Shown: positions 35,220 to 43,915 of the stretch, piece after piece
How the letters are laid out: each line of letters begins with the position of its first letter
Numbering within the stretch: the stretch's first letter is position 1
Source: Neogemmobacter tilapiae
Lineage (GTDB): Bacteria; Pseudomonadota; Alphaproteobacteria; Rhodobacterales; Rhodobacteraceae
Reading direction: 5' to 3'
DNA length: 64,000 nt
Assembly (NCBI RefSeq): GCF_014652215.1
Contig: NZ_BMYJ01000008.1
Span: 62,001 to 126,000 of the forward strand
Notes under the pieces: generated by a model
Told to the model about the DNA's origin: nothing
The model's database searches: none
What the model saw: the letters and a program-made list of their open reading frames with translations, nothing else
Program-made: the position numbers and the translations under genes

Positions 35220-36085
35220 GCCGTAAACCCGTTGTGAAAAAGCCTGATCCTGAAACCACCGGCCATGAATGGGACGGGATTCAGGAGTTCAACAACCCGC
35301 TGCCGCGCTGGTGGCTGTGGACCTTTTACCTGACGATTGTCTGGGGGATTGGCTATACGATTGCCTATCCCGCCTGGCCGATGCTGACCCATGCGACACG
35401 GGGGTTTATCGGCACTTCGACAAGGGATGATGTCGCGGCTGAAATCGCGGCCTTTGACGCGGCGAATGCGCCTTTGGAGGCGAAGCTGGTCGCCGCCGAT
35501 CTGGGGGGCATTGCGGCCGATCCGGAGCTGGCGAACTTTACCCGCAACGCGGGCGCGGCGGTGTTTCGCACCAATTGTGCCACCTGCCATGGCGCAGGGG
35601 CGGCGGGGGCCAAGGGCTATCCGAACCTGCTGGACAACGACTGGCTTTGGGGCGGCAGCATCGACGACATCGTGCTGACGATCAGCCACGGCATTCGCAA
35701 CACCACCGACGCGGATGCGCGCTATTCCCAGATGCCCGCCTTTGGCAAGGATGGCATTCTGGAGCGTGGCCAGATCGAGGCTGTCGTCGAATATGTCTTG
35801 TCGCTGTCCAGCGCCGAACATGATGCGGCCAAGGCGACCGAGGGGCTGACGGTCTTTGCGGACAATTGCGCCGCCTGCCATGGCGAGGATGCCAAGGGGA
35901 TGCGCGAACAGGGCGCGCCCAATCTGGTCGATGCGATCTGGCTTTATGGCGGCAGCCGTGCAGCCATCACCGAAAGCGTGATGAACGCCCGATTCGGCGT
36001 GATGCCCGCCTGGGCCGACCGCCTGTCCGAGGCCGAAATCCGTGCGGTCGCGGCCTATGTTCACCAATTGGGCGGCGGCGAATAG
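35216..36085 (+). CDS. ccoP: cbb3 oxidase subunit III, di-haem cytochrome c
   Basis: 289 residues. N-terminal cytoplasm-membrane portion (Fix[23 protein letters not shown]), then two cytochrome c domains with CATCH (121-125) and CAACH (218-222). Likely axial Met residues are [10 protein letters not shown] and GVMPAW. Accepts electrons from soluble cytochrome c and passes them to CcoO. Last gene before the terminator at 36169. Confidence 0.96.
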   Translation: MSRKPVVKKPDPETTGHEWDGIQEFNNPLPRWWLWTFYLTIVWGIGYTIAYPAWPMLTHATRGFIGTSTRDDVAAEIAAFDAANAPLEAKLVAADLGGIAADPELANFTRNAGAAVFRTNCATCHGAGAAGAKGYPNLLDNDWLWGGSIDDIVLTISHGIRNTTDADARYSQMPAFGKDGILERGQIEAVVEYVLSLSSAEHDAAKATEGLTVFADNCAACHGEDAKGMREQGAPNLVDAIWLYGGSRAAITESVMNARFGVMPAWADRLSEAEIRAVAAYVHQLGGGE

Positions 36086-36168
36086 CCGCGGCCCGGTCCT
36101 CCGCGCTGTTTCCCGCGCGGTGTTGTCGGCGGCAGGTCGGGCCCAGGTTCCCCGATTTGCCGAAACTT

Positions 36169-36199
36169 CCGGTCCGGTCGCAAGATCGGGCCGGTTTTT
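36169..36199 (+). terminator. Intrinsic terminator of ccoNOQP
   Basis: CCGGTCCG pairs with CGGGCCGG (one G-U), followed by TTTTT. A smaller CCGCGC/GCGCGG hairpin lies earlier at 36101-36120. Confidence 0.8.
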
Positions 36200-36208
36200 C
36201 CCTGTCTC

Positions 36209-36222
36209 TTGACCCAGATCAA
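36209..36222 (+). promoter_or_regulatory. FNR box before ccoGHIS
   Basis: TTGACCCAGATCAA fits TTGAY-N4-RTCAA, 52 bases before the ccoG start. Confidence 0.87.
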
Positions 36223-36274
36223 CACGGGTCGGGGCTGGGGGCCCTAGGGTAAGGCCAATGAAAGGCCCCTTCTG

Positions 36275-37699
36275 ATGTCTGATTCCGCGCCAGCGCCCCT
36301 GTATCAAGCCCGCGAGCCGATTTTTCCCCGCAAGGTGAAAGGCAAGTTCCGCACGCTGAAATGGTGGATCATGGGGTTCACGCTGGGCATCTATTACCTG
36401 ACGCCCTTTCTGCGCTGGGACCGGGGGCCCAGCCTGCCGGATCAGGCGGTGCTGGTGGATCTGGCCAGCCGTCGCTTTTTCTTTTTTATGATCGAAATCT
36501 GGCCGCATGAGTTTTACTTTGTCGCCGGTCTGCTGATCATGGCGGGGCTTGGCCTGTTCCTGTTCACCTCGGCCTTGGGACGGGTCTGGTGCGGCTATGC
36601 CTGCCCGCAAACCGTTTGGACCGACCTTTTCATGCTGGTGGAGCGTTGGATCGAGGGGGACCGCAACGCGCAGGTGCGGCTGTGGAAGCAGAAATGGGAT
36701 CTGCACAAATGGCGGCTGCGGCTGTTCAAATGGGCGATCTGGTTGCTGATCGGTCTGGCCACGGGGGGTGCTTGGGTCTTTTACTTCACCGACGCGCCGA
36801 CGCTGGCGCGCGATCTGCTGGCAGGCACCGCCCATCCGGCGGCCTATACCACGATGGCGATCCTGACGCTGACCACCTTTACCTTTGGCGGCTTTTTCCG
36901 CGAACAGATCTGCATCTATGCCTGCCCCTGGCCGCGCATTCAGGCGGCGATGATGGACGAAGACACGCTGACGGTGGCCTACCGCGAATGGCGGGGCGAG
37001 CCGCGCGGGAAAGCGACGGTCGAAGGCAACGGCGATTGCATCGACTGCATGGCTTGCGTGAACGTCTGCCCGATGGGGATCGACATCCGCAACGGGCAAC
37101 AGTTGGAATGCATCACCTGTGCGCTGTGCATCGACGCCTGTGATGATGTGATGGACAAGATCGGCAAACCGCGGGGCCTGATCGACTATCTGGCGCTGAA
37201 AGATGAGCCGTTAGAGCGGGCAGGGATGCAGCCGCGCCCCATCTGGCAGCATATCCTGCGGCCAAGGACGATGGTTTACACGGTGCTGTGGTCGCTGATC
37301 GGGATTGGGCTGGTGGTGGCGCTGTTCCTGCGGACGCCCATCGGTGTGAATGTGACGCCCGTGCGGAACCCGGAATATGTGACTTTGTCGGATGGGCGGA
37401 TCCGCAACATCTATGAACTGCGCTTGCAGAACAAGCATGGCGAGGCGCGGACCTTTCATCTGTCGATTGCCAGCGACGAAGTCATTCGGATCGGGCTGGA
37501 GGGCACGAATGAATTGACGGTGCAGGTGCCGCCGGATGGTATGGTGATGCAAAGGGTGTATCTTTCGGCCGAGGCGGGCAGTGCGGCGGCCTTGGCGGAC
37601 AGAACCGACGTGCGGTTCTGGGTGGAAGACTTGGGCAGTACGGACCGGGTTCATGTCGATACGGGTTTCAACGGAACGGGGGCGGGCGATGGCAACTAA
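36275..37699 (+). CDS. ccoG: cbb3 oxidase accessory protein CcoG (RdxB)
   Basis: 474-residue membrane iron-sulfur protein. Several membrane segments in the first 215 residues carry CGYACP (106-111) and CIYACP (213-218). Two [4Fe-4S] ferredoxin motifs follow (CIDCMACVNVCP 255-266; CITCALCIDACD 279-290), then a C-terminal periplasmic Ig-like domain. Family work links CcoG to Cu(II) reduction for oxidase CuB insertion. First gene of ccoGHIS, with its own FNR box. Confidence 0.95.
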   Translation: MSDSAPAPLYQAREPIFPRKVKGKFRTLKWWIMGFTLGIYYLTPFLRWDRGPSLPDQAVLVDLASRRFFFFMIEIWPHEFYFVAGLLIMAGLGLFLFTSALGRVWCGYACPQTVWTDLFMLVERWIEGDRNAQVRLWKQKWDLHKWRLRLFKWAIWLLIGLATGGAWVFYFTDAPTLARDLLAGTAHPAAYTTMAILTLTTFTFGGFFREQICIYACPWPRIQAAMMDEDTLTVAYREWRGEPRGKATVEGNGDCIDCMACVNVCPMGIDIRNGQQLECITCALCIDACDDVMDKIGKPRGLIDYLALKDEPLERAGMQPRPIWQHILRPRTMVYTVLWSLIGIGLVVALFLRTPIGVNVTPVRNPEYVTLSDGRIRNIYELRLQNKHGEARTFHLSIASDEVIRIGLEGTNELTVQVPPDGMVMQRVYLSAEAGSAAALADRTDVRFWVEDLGSTDRVHVDTGFNGTGAGDGN

Positions 37700-38168
37700 G
37701 GTGGAACGGCCTTTGACCGGCTGGCATGTGCTGGCGATTTGTGTGGGGGCCTTTGGGGTGATCATCGGGGTGAACATCACGATGGCCTTCAAGGCGGTCA
37801 GCACCTTTCCGGGGTTGGAGGTGGGCAATTCCTATGTCGCCTCGCAGACATTCGATGCGGAACGGCAGGCGCAGATGGCTTTGGGCTGGGTGCTGACGCC
37901 GACCTATGACGACGGGCGGTTGGCGCTGGGCTTTGCCGATGCCTCGGGTGTGGCGGTGGTGCCGGAAGGGCTGAGCGCGATGGTCGGGCGGACGACCGAG
38001 GCGAAGGATGATCAGACCCTGGCCTTTCGGGCCGAAGGCGGGGCGCAGGTGGCGGATGTGGCGCTGGCGCCGGGCAAATGGATGCTGCGGGTGGAGGCTT
38101 TGGCGCCAGACGGGACGGTGTTCCGGCAAAGAATTGATCTGTTCGTTGAACCGGGGCAGGGGGGCTGA
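37689..38168 (+). CDS. ccoH: cbb3 oxidase assembly protein CcoH (FixH)
   Basis: 159 residues, one N-terminal membrane segment (~12-34) and a periplasmic FixH domain. Start MATKVERP overlaps the end of ccoG by 11 bases. Required for cbb3 oxidase assembly in relatives. Confidence 0.9.
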   Translation: MATKVERPLTGWHVLAICVGAFGVIIGVNITMAFKAVSTFPGLEVGNSYVASQTFDAERQAQMALGWVLTPTYDDGRLALGFADASGVAVVPEGLSAMVGRTTEAKDDQTLAFRAEGGAQVADVALAPGKWMLRVEALAPDGTVFRQRIDLFVEPGQGG

Positions 38169-38171
38169 GGT

Positions 38172-40343
38172 ATGAGTGCCGTTCCCGCCGCCAGTGCCTG
38201 CCCGGCCTGTCTTGCCGCGCCTGCGGCCGAGGCTTTGGCGCAGGGCCCGACCCAGGCGCGGCTGATGCTGGCGCTGCCGACGGCGCATTGCGCCGCCTGC
38301 ATTTCGGATGTGGAGGCGGCGATGCTGGCCACGCCGGGGGTGCGGACAGCGCGGGTGAACCTGACCCTAAAGCGGGTGGCGGTGGATGCCGAGGCGGCGG
38401 TGACGGCGGAAAGCCTGATCGAACGGCTGGCGGCGGTTGGCTTTCCGGCGCATGAGCTGGACCCGGACGCGTTGAGCTTGACAGAAAACGACCGGCAGGG
38501 GCGGGATCTTTTGATGCGGCTGGCGGTGGCCGGGTTTGCGATGATGAACATCATGCTGCTGTCCGTGGCGGTCTGGTCGGGGGCCGAGGCTGCGACGCGT
38601 GATCTGTTCCACTGGATCAGCGCGGCCATTGCCTTTCCGACCTTGGCCTTTTCCGGCCAGCCGTTCTTTCGTTCGGCCTGGGCGTCGATCAAGGTGCGGC
38701 GTCTGGGGATGGATGTGCCGATTTCGCTGGCGTTGATTCTGGCGTCATCGGTGTCTTTGGCGGAAACGGCGCTGGGCGGGCATCATGCCTATTTCGATGC
38801 GGCGGTGTCGCTGTGCTTTTTCCTGCTGATCGGGCGCTATCTGGAATACCGCAGCCGCGCTGTGGCGCGTTCGGCGGCCGAGGAACTGGCAGCTTTGGAG
38901 GTGCCGCGGGCGATCCGGCTGGAGGCGGAGGGGGAGGTTGTGGTGGCGGTGGCGGCGCTGCGGCCCGGTGATCTGGTGCTGGTGCGTCCGGGCGCGCGTC
39001 TGCCTGCGGATGGGGTGGTGGAGGAGGGCGCGTCGGAACTGGACCGTTCGCTGCTGACGGGGGAAACCGCGCCTGTGGCGGTGGGGCCCGGGGCGGTGTT
39101 GAGCGCGGGCGAGGTCAACCTGACGGGGCCGTTGGTCCTGCGGGTGACGGCGGCGGGGGCGGATTCCTCGCTGGCGCGGATGGCGGCGCTGGTGGCGGCG
39201 GCAGAGGGGGCGAAGGGGCGGTATCGGTCTTTGGCGGATCGGATGGCGCGGGGCTATTCGCCGATGGTGCATCTGCTGGCGGCGGGGTCGTTTGGGGCCT
39301 GGCTTTATCTGTCGGGCGATCTGCGGCTGTCGGTGAACATTGCGGCGGCGGTGCTGATCATCACCTGCCCCTGTGCCTTGGCCTTGGCGGTGCCTGCGGT
39401 GGTGACTTCGGCCAGCGGCCGGTTGTTCCGCAAGGGGTTGCTGATCAAGGACGGCACGGCGCTGGAACGGCTGGCCGAGGTGGATGTGGTGGTGTTTGAC
39501 AAGACGGGGACGCTGACACTGGGCGCGCCTGTGGCGCATGTGCCTGTGCTGGCGGATGCCACCGATCTGGCGATTGCGCGGGCTTTGGGCGAGGCTTCGG
39601 CCCATCCGCATGCGCGGGCCTTGGCGGGGGCGCTGGCCGCGCGGGGGATTGCGCCGGTGCGGCTGGATGCGATGGAGGAAGTGCCGGGCAAGGGGATTCA
39701 AGCGCGGTGGCATGGGCAGCCGGTGCGGCTGGGGCGGGCGGATTGGGTGGGGGCGAAGGCGGGGGAGATGTCGTCGAGCCATCTGTCGGTGGCGGGGCGG
39801 ATCACGGATTTCAGCTTTGCTGATGCGCTGCGGCCCGGTGCCGCAGAACTGGTGCAGGCGCTGCAAGGGCAGGGCAAGCGGGTTGTTCTGCTGTCGGGCG
39901 ATCAGCCGGGGCCGGTGGGGCGGTTGGCGGGGGAACTGGGCATCCGGGACTTTCATGCAGGCGTCAGCCCTGCCGAAAAGGCGGCCCATGTGGCCGGGCT
40001 GGTGCGCAACGGCGCCAAGGTGCTGATGGTGGGCGATGGGCTGAATGATACAGCAGCGCTGGCCTCGGCCCATGTGTCCATCTCACCCGCCTCGGCCCTT
40101 GATGCGGCACGGGCGGCGTCGGATATTGTGCTGCTGGGGGCGTCTTTGGAACCCGTTGCCGATGCGCTTCGCATTGCGCGGCAGGCCCGTCGCCGGATCA
40201 AAGAGAACTTTGCCCTATCGCTGGGCTATAACCTGCTGGCCGTGCCCGTGGCGATGATCGGGCTGGCGACCCCCCTCATCGCGGCCTTGGCGATGTCCTC
40301 CTCCTCGATCATCGTCTCGGTCAACTCCCTGCGTTTGAAGTAA
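38172..40343 (+). CDS. ccoI: Copper P1B-type ATPase CcoI
   Basis: 723 residues. N-terminal CPAC (10-13) and an HMA domain with CAAC (40-43), eight membrane segments, the transport motif CPC (~398-400), phosphorylation motif DKTGTLT (~440), and hinge GDGLNDTAALA. Exports Cu(I) to the periplasm for cbb3 oxidase rather than for detoxification, as inferred from the ccoGHIS setting. Confidence 0.95.
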   Translation: MSAVPAASACPACLAAPAAEALAQGPTQARLMLALPTAHCAACISDVEAAMLATPGVRTARVNLTLKRVAVDAEAAVTAESLIERLAAVGFPAHELDPDALSLTENDRQGRDLLMRLAVAGFAMMNIMLLSVAVWSGAEAATRDLFHWISAAIAFPTLAFSGQPFFRSAWASIKVRRLGMDVPISLALILASSVSLAETALGGHHAYFDAAVSLCFFLLIGRYLEYRSRAVARSAAEELAALEVPRAIRLEAEGEVVVAVAALRPGDLVLVRPGARLPADGVVEEGASELDRSLLTGETAPVAVGPGAVLSAGEVNLTGPLVLRVTAAGADSSLARMAALVAAAEGAKGRYRSLADRMARGYSPMVHLLAAGSFGAWLYLSGDLRLSVNIAAAVLIITCPCALALAVPAVVTSASGRLFRKGLLIKDGTALERLAEVDVVVFDKTGTLTLGAPVAHVPVLADATDLAIARALGEASAHPHARALAGALAARGIAPVRLDAMEEVPGKGIQARWHGQPVRLGRADWVGAKAGEMSSSHLSVAGRITDFSFADALRPGAAELVQALQGQGKRVVLLSGDQPGPVGRLAGELGIRDFHAGVSPAEKAAHVAGLVRNGAKVLMVGDGLNDTAALASAHVSISPASALDAARAASDIVLLGASLEPVADALRIARQARRRIKENFALSLGYNLLAVPVAMIGLATPLIAALAMSSSSIIVSVNSLRLK

Positions 40344-40353
40344 GGATCACACC

Positions 40354-40512
40354 ATGGAAATGCTGGTCATCCTGATCCCCGTCTCCTTGCTGCTGGGTGG
40401 TCTTGGCCTTGCAGCCTTTGTCTGGGCGGTGCGGGGGCGGCAGTATGAGGATCCTTCCGGCGATGCCGCAAGGATCTTGGTCAAGGATTGGGACGAGCGG
40501 CCAAAGCCCTAG
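40354..40512 (+). CDS. ccoS: cbb3 oxidase maturation protein CcoS
   Basis: Small protein of 52 residues, easily missed by length cut-offs. One membrane segment (~3-25, MLVILIPVSLLLGGLGLAA), then the CcoS signature RGRQYEDPSGDAARIL. Needed for cofactor insertion into cbb3 oxidase in relatives. Starts 10 bases after ccoI and overlaps the convergent hemN stop by 4 bases. Confidence 0.92.
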   Translation: MEMLVILIPVSLLLGGLGLAAFVWAVRGRQYEDPSGDAARILVKDWDERPKP

Positions 40513-41864
40513 ACAGCCAGCGAATGCTGGCCTTTGCGGGGTTGCAGATAGGCATCGAAACGCGCGGCCAGGGTGCGCAGAAACGGGCGGCCTGCGGGGG
40601 TGACGGTGAAACCCTGCGGGGTTTCCAGAACAAAACCATCCATATCATCGGCGATGATTTGTGCGGCAATCTGCCGCATCGCGGCGGCGGCTTCGCCAAA
40701 ATGGGCGGTCAGGGCCGCGCCGTCAAAGGCCAGATCGCACATCAGCCGTTCGATGACATGGCCGCGCAGGCGGTCTTGGTCCGTCAACGCCCGGCCCTTG
40801 ACCGTGGCCAAACGCCCAGCCTGCACGGCGCGGCCATAGCGGCCCATCGCGGCGTCATTCTGCACATAGCCCTGCGGCAAACGCCCGATGGACGAGGCCC
40901 CCAGCCCGATCAGCGCATCGGCGGGATCCACCGTATAGCCCTGAAAATTCCGCTGCACGCGGTTTTCCTGCGCCGCCAAGGCCAGTTCATCGCCGGGGCG
41001 CGCGAAATGGTCGATGCCGACGCGCAAATAGCCTGCCGCCATTAGCAATTCCGCCGCGCGTTCGGCATGGTCGTGGCGTTCCACCGGACCGGCCAGCGCC
41101 TCTTCGGGGATCAGGCGCTGGTGGGGTTTCATCCAAGGCACATGGGCATAGCCAAACAGGGCAATGCGGTCGGGGGACAGGGCCAGCACCTGATCCAGTG
41201 TCGCGGACAGTTCGGCCCAGCCTTGATGGGGCAGGCCATAGACCGCATCAATGTTCAGGGACCGAACGCCATTGGCGCGGAAACGGTCGATCACCGCCTT
41301 GGTCTCCGCAAAGCTTTGCACCCGGTTGATGGCCTTTTGCACCTTTGGGTCAAAATCCTGCACGCCCAGACTGACCCTTGTCAGCCCCGCCGCGCAAAGC
41401 GCGTCGATGCGGTCATTGTCCATGCCGCGGGGGTCAACCTCTACCGCGAAATCGGTTTCCTCTAAGGTGAAATGGTCGCGCAGATGGTTCATCAGAGCGG
41501 CGCTGTCTTGGGCCGTCAGGATGGTCGGCGAGCCGCCGCCCCAGTGGATGTGATGGACCCGCGCCTTAGCGGGGATCAACGAGGCCACCAGCGCAATCTC
41601 GGCCATCAGGCTGTCGAGATAGCTGCGGATCGGGGCATATTGCCGGGTGATCTTGGTCTGGCAGCCGCAGAACCAGCAAAGGGAATCGCAAAAAGGCACA
41701 TGCAGATAAAGCGACAGCTTGGCCTGATCGGGCAGTTCCCCCAGCCAGCGGCGATAAAGCTCTGGCCCGACATCGGTGTTGAAATGCGGTGCGGTCGGAT
41801 AGCTGGTGTAGCGCGGCACAGGTTGGCTGGCGTGGCGTTGCACGGTGGCTGCATCAAGCGGCAT
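40509..41864 (-). CDS. hemN: Oxygen-independent coproporphyrinogen III oxidase
   Basis: Radical SAM enzyme, 451 residues. The cluster motif CDSLCWFC (Cys59, Cys63, Cys66) and the HemN pattern RYTSYPTAPHF near the N-terminus are present. Converts coproporphyrinogen III to protoporphyrinogen IX without oxygen for haem synthesis. Start MPLDAA has AAAAGG about 8 bases ahead. Lies convergent to ccoS, with an FNR box at 41922, so it is co-regulated with the oxidase genes. Confidence 0.95.
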   Translation of the reverse strand: MPLDAATVQRHASQPVPRYTSYPTAPHFNTDVGPELYRRWLGELPDQAKLSLYLHVPFCDSLCWFCGCQTKITRQYAPIRSYLDSLMAEIALVASLIPAKARVHHIHWGGGSPTILTAQDSAALMNHLRDHFTLEETDFAVEVDPRGMDNDRIDALCAAGLTRVSLGVQDFDPKVQKAINRVQSFAETKAVIDRFRANGVRSLNIDAVYGLPHQGWAELSATLDQVLALSPDRIALFGYAHVPWMKPHQRLIPEEALAGPVERHDHAERAAELLMAAGYLRVGIDHFARPGDELALAAQENRVQRNFQGYTVDPADALIGLGASSIGRLPQGYVQNDAAMGRYGRAVQAGRLATVKGRALTDQDRLRGHVIERLMCDLAFDGAALTAHFGEAAAAMRQIAAQIIADDMDGFVLETPQGFTVTPAGRPFLRTLAARFDAYLQPRKGQHSLAV

Positions 41865-41921
41865 GGGGTGGCCTTTTCGGTAGAAACTGCGCAGTTCTTG
41901 CACAGACCGCCTTTCCGCCCC

Positions 41922-41935
41922 TTGATTTGGGTCAA
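41922..41935 (-). promoter_or_regulatory. FNR box before hemN
   Basis: TTGATTTGGGTCAA fits TTGAY-N4-RTCAA, 58 bases before the hemN start on the minus strand. Confidence 0.87.
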
Positions 41936-41952
41936 GCCCAGCATCAGATCGC

Positions 41953-41995
41953 TTGACAGTTGCGTGATCTCTGCTAAGTGAATGAATGTTCATTC
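41953..41995 (+). promoter_or_regulatory. TetR promoter and operator
   Basis: TTGACA at 41953-41958 with a weak -10 (TAAGTG) near 41975. GAATGAA-TG-TTCATTC at 41980-41995 is a perfect inverted repeat with 2-base spacer, as in AcrR-like operators. It overlaps the likely transcription start. Confidence 0.7.
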
Positions 41996-42060
41996 GCGCC
42001 GCGATGCAGCATAAGTCTGCCGTGCGGGCCAGTTCTGATATAGAAAGGTGCCTCCTGCCC

Positions 42061-42693
42061 ATGCAACTTGCCGTCACCCCCGCCGACGCACGCAGTGCCG
42101 AAATCCTGCAAAGCATCCGCAAGATGTTTGCAGACAAAGGCTTTGACGGCGCGTCGATGCAGGATCTGGCGCGCGCCGCTGGGATGAGTGTGGGCAATTT
42201 CTATCGCTATTTCCCGTCCAAGGCCGCGATTGTCGAGGCTTTGGTGATGTATGACGTCAAGGATGTGTCTCGGGAATTCGAAAAGGTGATGGAAGCACCC
42301 GATCCACTGGCGGCGGTGCGGTTCGCGCTTGAGGAACATGTGCGCGGCCATCTGTGTGATGAAGATATTGACGCCCCCCTCTGGGCCGAAATGTCGGCGG
42401 CAGCGATGCGCAAGGTGGAAATCGCGACGGCGATGCACCGGATGGAAGACGAGATCAAAAACTACTTCTTTCGCGTTTTTGCCAAGGTAACGGGCCTTTC
42501 CGTCGAGGAATGTGCCGCGCGGTTCAACGCGCATGTGCTGTTTATGATGTTGATGATCAAAGGCTCGGCGATGGTCTGTCCACCCTCGCTGCGCACCGAA
42601 CCCGGCCTGCAAGCACTGATCATGCGGGCTGTCGATGATGTTCTGGCGGATATTTCCGCCGCAAAACTCTCTGCCCAGCGGGCGAAAGGCTGA
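42061..42693 (+). CDS. TetR/AcrR-family repressor of the RND pump
   Basis: 210 residues. N-terminal HTH (MQDLARAAGMSVGNFYRYFPSK at ~35-56) and a helical ligand domain. GAAAGG precedes MQLAVTP; an upstream in-frame ATG (41986) falls inside the operator and is disfavoured. Three bases separate its stop from the adaptor gene, so it is cotranscribed with the pump and probably autoregulates it. Ligand unknown. Confidence 0.88.
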   Translation: MQLAVTPADARSAEILQSIRKMFADKGFDGASMQDLARAAGMSVGNFYRYFPSKAAIVEALVMYDVKDVSREFEKVMEAPDPLAAVRFALEEHVRGHLCDEDIDAPLWAEMSAAAMRKVEIATAMHRMEDEIKNYFFRVFAKVTGLSVEECAARFNAHVLFMMLMIKGSAMVCPPSLRTEPGLQALIMRAVDDVLADISAAKLSAQRAKG

Positions 42694-42696
42694 AAA

Positions 42697-43905
42697 ATGC
42701 GTATGTCGACGAAAATTGTGCTGTCGGTCTCGGTGCTGGCCCTGATGGTCGGTCTGGGGACTATCGCGCCGGTTCTGGCGCAGGAAACCGAAGCGGCGGA
42801 AACCGGGGGCGAGGCGCAGATCGTGCTGCCGGCGATCACGGTTTCGACGGTGACGAAACGCCCGCTGCGCGACATGGTGCTGGCCTCGGGCCTGATTGGC
42901 GCCGTAGAAGAAGTGCAGGTGCAGCCGCTGATCGAGGGCCAGCCGATCGAGACGCTTCAGGCCGAAGTGGGCGATGTGGTGACCGAAGGGCAGGTTCTGG
43001 CAACGCTGTCGCTGTCGACGCTGGAATTGCAGAAAAGCCAGTTTGTCGCCTCCTTGGAATCGGCCAAGGCCACCATTGCGCAGGCCGAGGCGCAGGTGCT
43101 TGAGGCACAATCCAGCGCGGATGAGGCGCAGCGGGTGAACGAGCGGACCGAAAAGCTGCGTGAGCAGGGAACCGCAAGCCAGGCGCAGGCCGATACCGCC
43201 CAATCGGCGGCGATTTCGGCGACGGCGCGGGTGACGGTGGCGCGGCAATCGCTAGAGGCGGCCCGGGCGCAGCTGGCGCTGGCGCAGGCGCAACTGGCGA
43301 ATGTGGAACTGCAATTGCAGCGGACCAAGGTGGTGGCCCCGGTGTCCGGGGAAATCATCCAGCGCAATGCGCTGGTCGGTGGGATTGCGACGGCAGCAGG
43401 GCAGCCGATGTTCGTGATCGTCAAGGAAGGGGCGTTGGAACTGCGGGCCGACGTGACCGAGGCCGATCTGGCACGGATCAAGGCAGGACAGACCGTGACA
43501 ATCAAGGCCGTGGGGGCGACTGAAACCTTGACGGGGCAGGTCCATCTGGTGGAGCCGCGGATTGATACGGCAACCCGGCTGGGAACGGCGCGGATTCGGA
43601 TCGACCATCCGGAACTGGTGCGTTCGGGCATGTTCGCCGAAGCCAATATTCTCGCCGCAGAACATGAGGCGGTGGCCGTTCCGGTGACCGCCGTGGGATC
43701 AGGGCCCGATGGCGCCAGCGTGATGCGCATTTCAGCGGATGGGGCGGTGGAAAGGGTTCTGGTCAAGACCGGTATTCGCGACGGCGGTTTTGTGGAAATC
43801 GTTGAAGGTTTGGCCGACGGGCAGGTGGTGGTGACGAAGGCAGGGGCCTTTGTGCGGCCCGGTGACAAAATCAACCCGGTGCCCGACACCGCCGCGACGA
43901 ACTGA
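42697..43905 (+). CDS. RND efflux periplasmic adaptor (membrane fusion protein)
   Basis: 402 residues, signal peptide ~1-29 (cleavage after PVLA). Lipoyl-like half near VQVQPLIEGQPIETL, a long coiled coil ~115-210 rich in Ala/Gln/Glu, second lipoyl half VVAPVSGEIIQRN, then beta-barrel and membrane-proximal domains. Connects the permease to an outer-membrane channel; no TolC gene lies in the operon. Confidence 0.92.
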   Translation: MRMSTKIVLSVSVLALMVGLGTIAPVLAQETEAAETGGEAQIVLPAITVSTVTKRPLRDMVLASGLIGAVEEVQVQPLIEGQPIETLQAEVGDVVTEGQVLATLSLSTLELQKSQFVASLESAKATIAQAEAQVLEAQSSADEAQRVNERTEKLREQGTASQAQADTAQSAAISATARVTVARQSLEAARAQLALAQAQLANVELQLQRTKVVAPVSGEIIQRNALVGGIATAAGQPMFVIVKEGALELRADVTEADLARIKAGQTVTIKAVGATETLTGQVHLVEPRIDTATRLGTARIRIDHPELVRSGMFAEANILAAEHEAVAVPVTAVGSGPDGASVMRISADGAVERVLVKTGIRDGGFVEIVEGLADGQVVVTKAGAFVRPGDKINPVPDTAATN

Positions 43906-43915
43906 GGGATAGAAC

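Noticed and set aside
38745-40073. 442-residue minus-strand open frame opposite ccoI
   Set aside because: Shadow of the copper ATPase; extremely Arg/Pro/His-rich.
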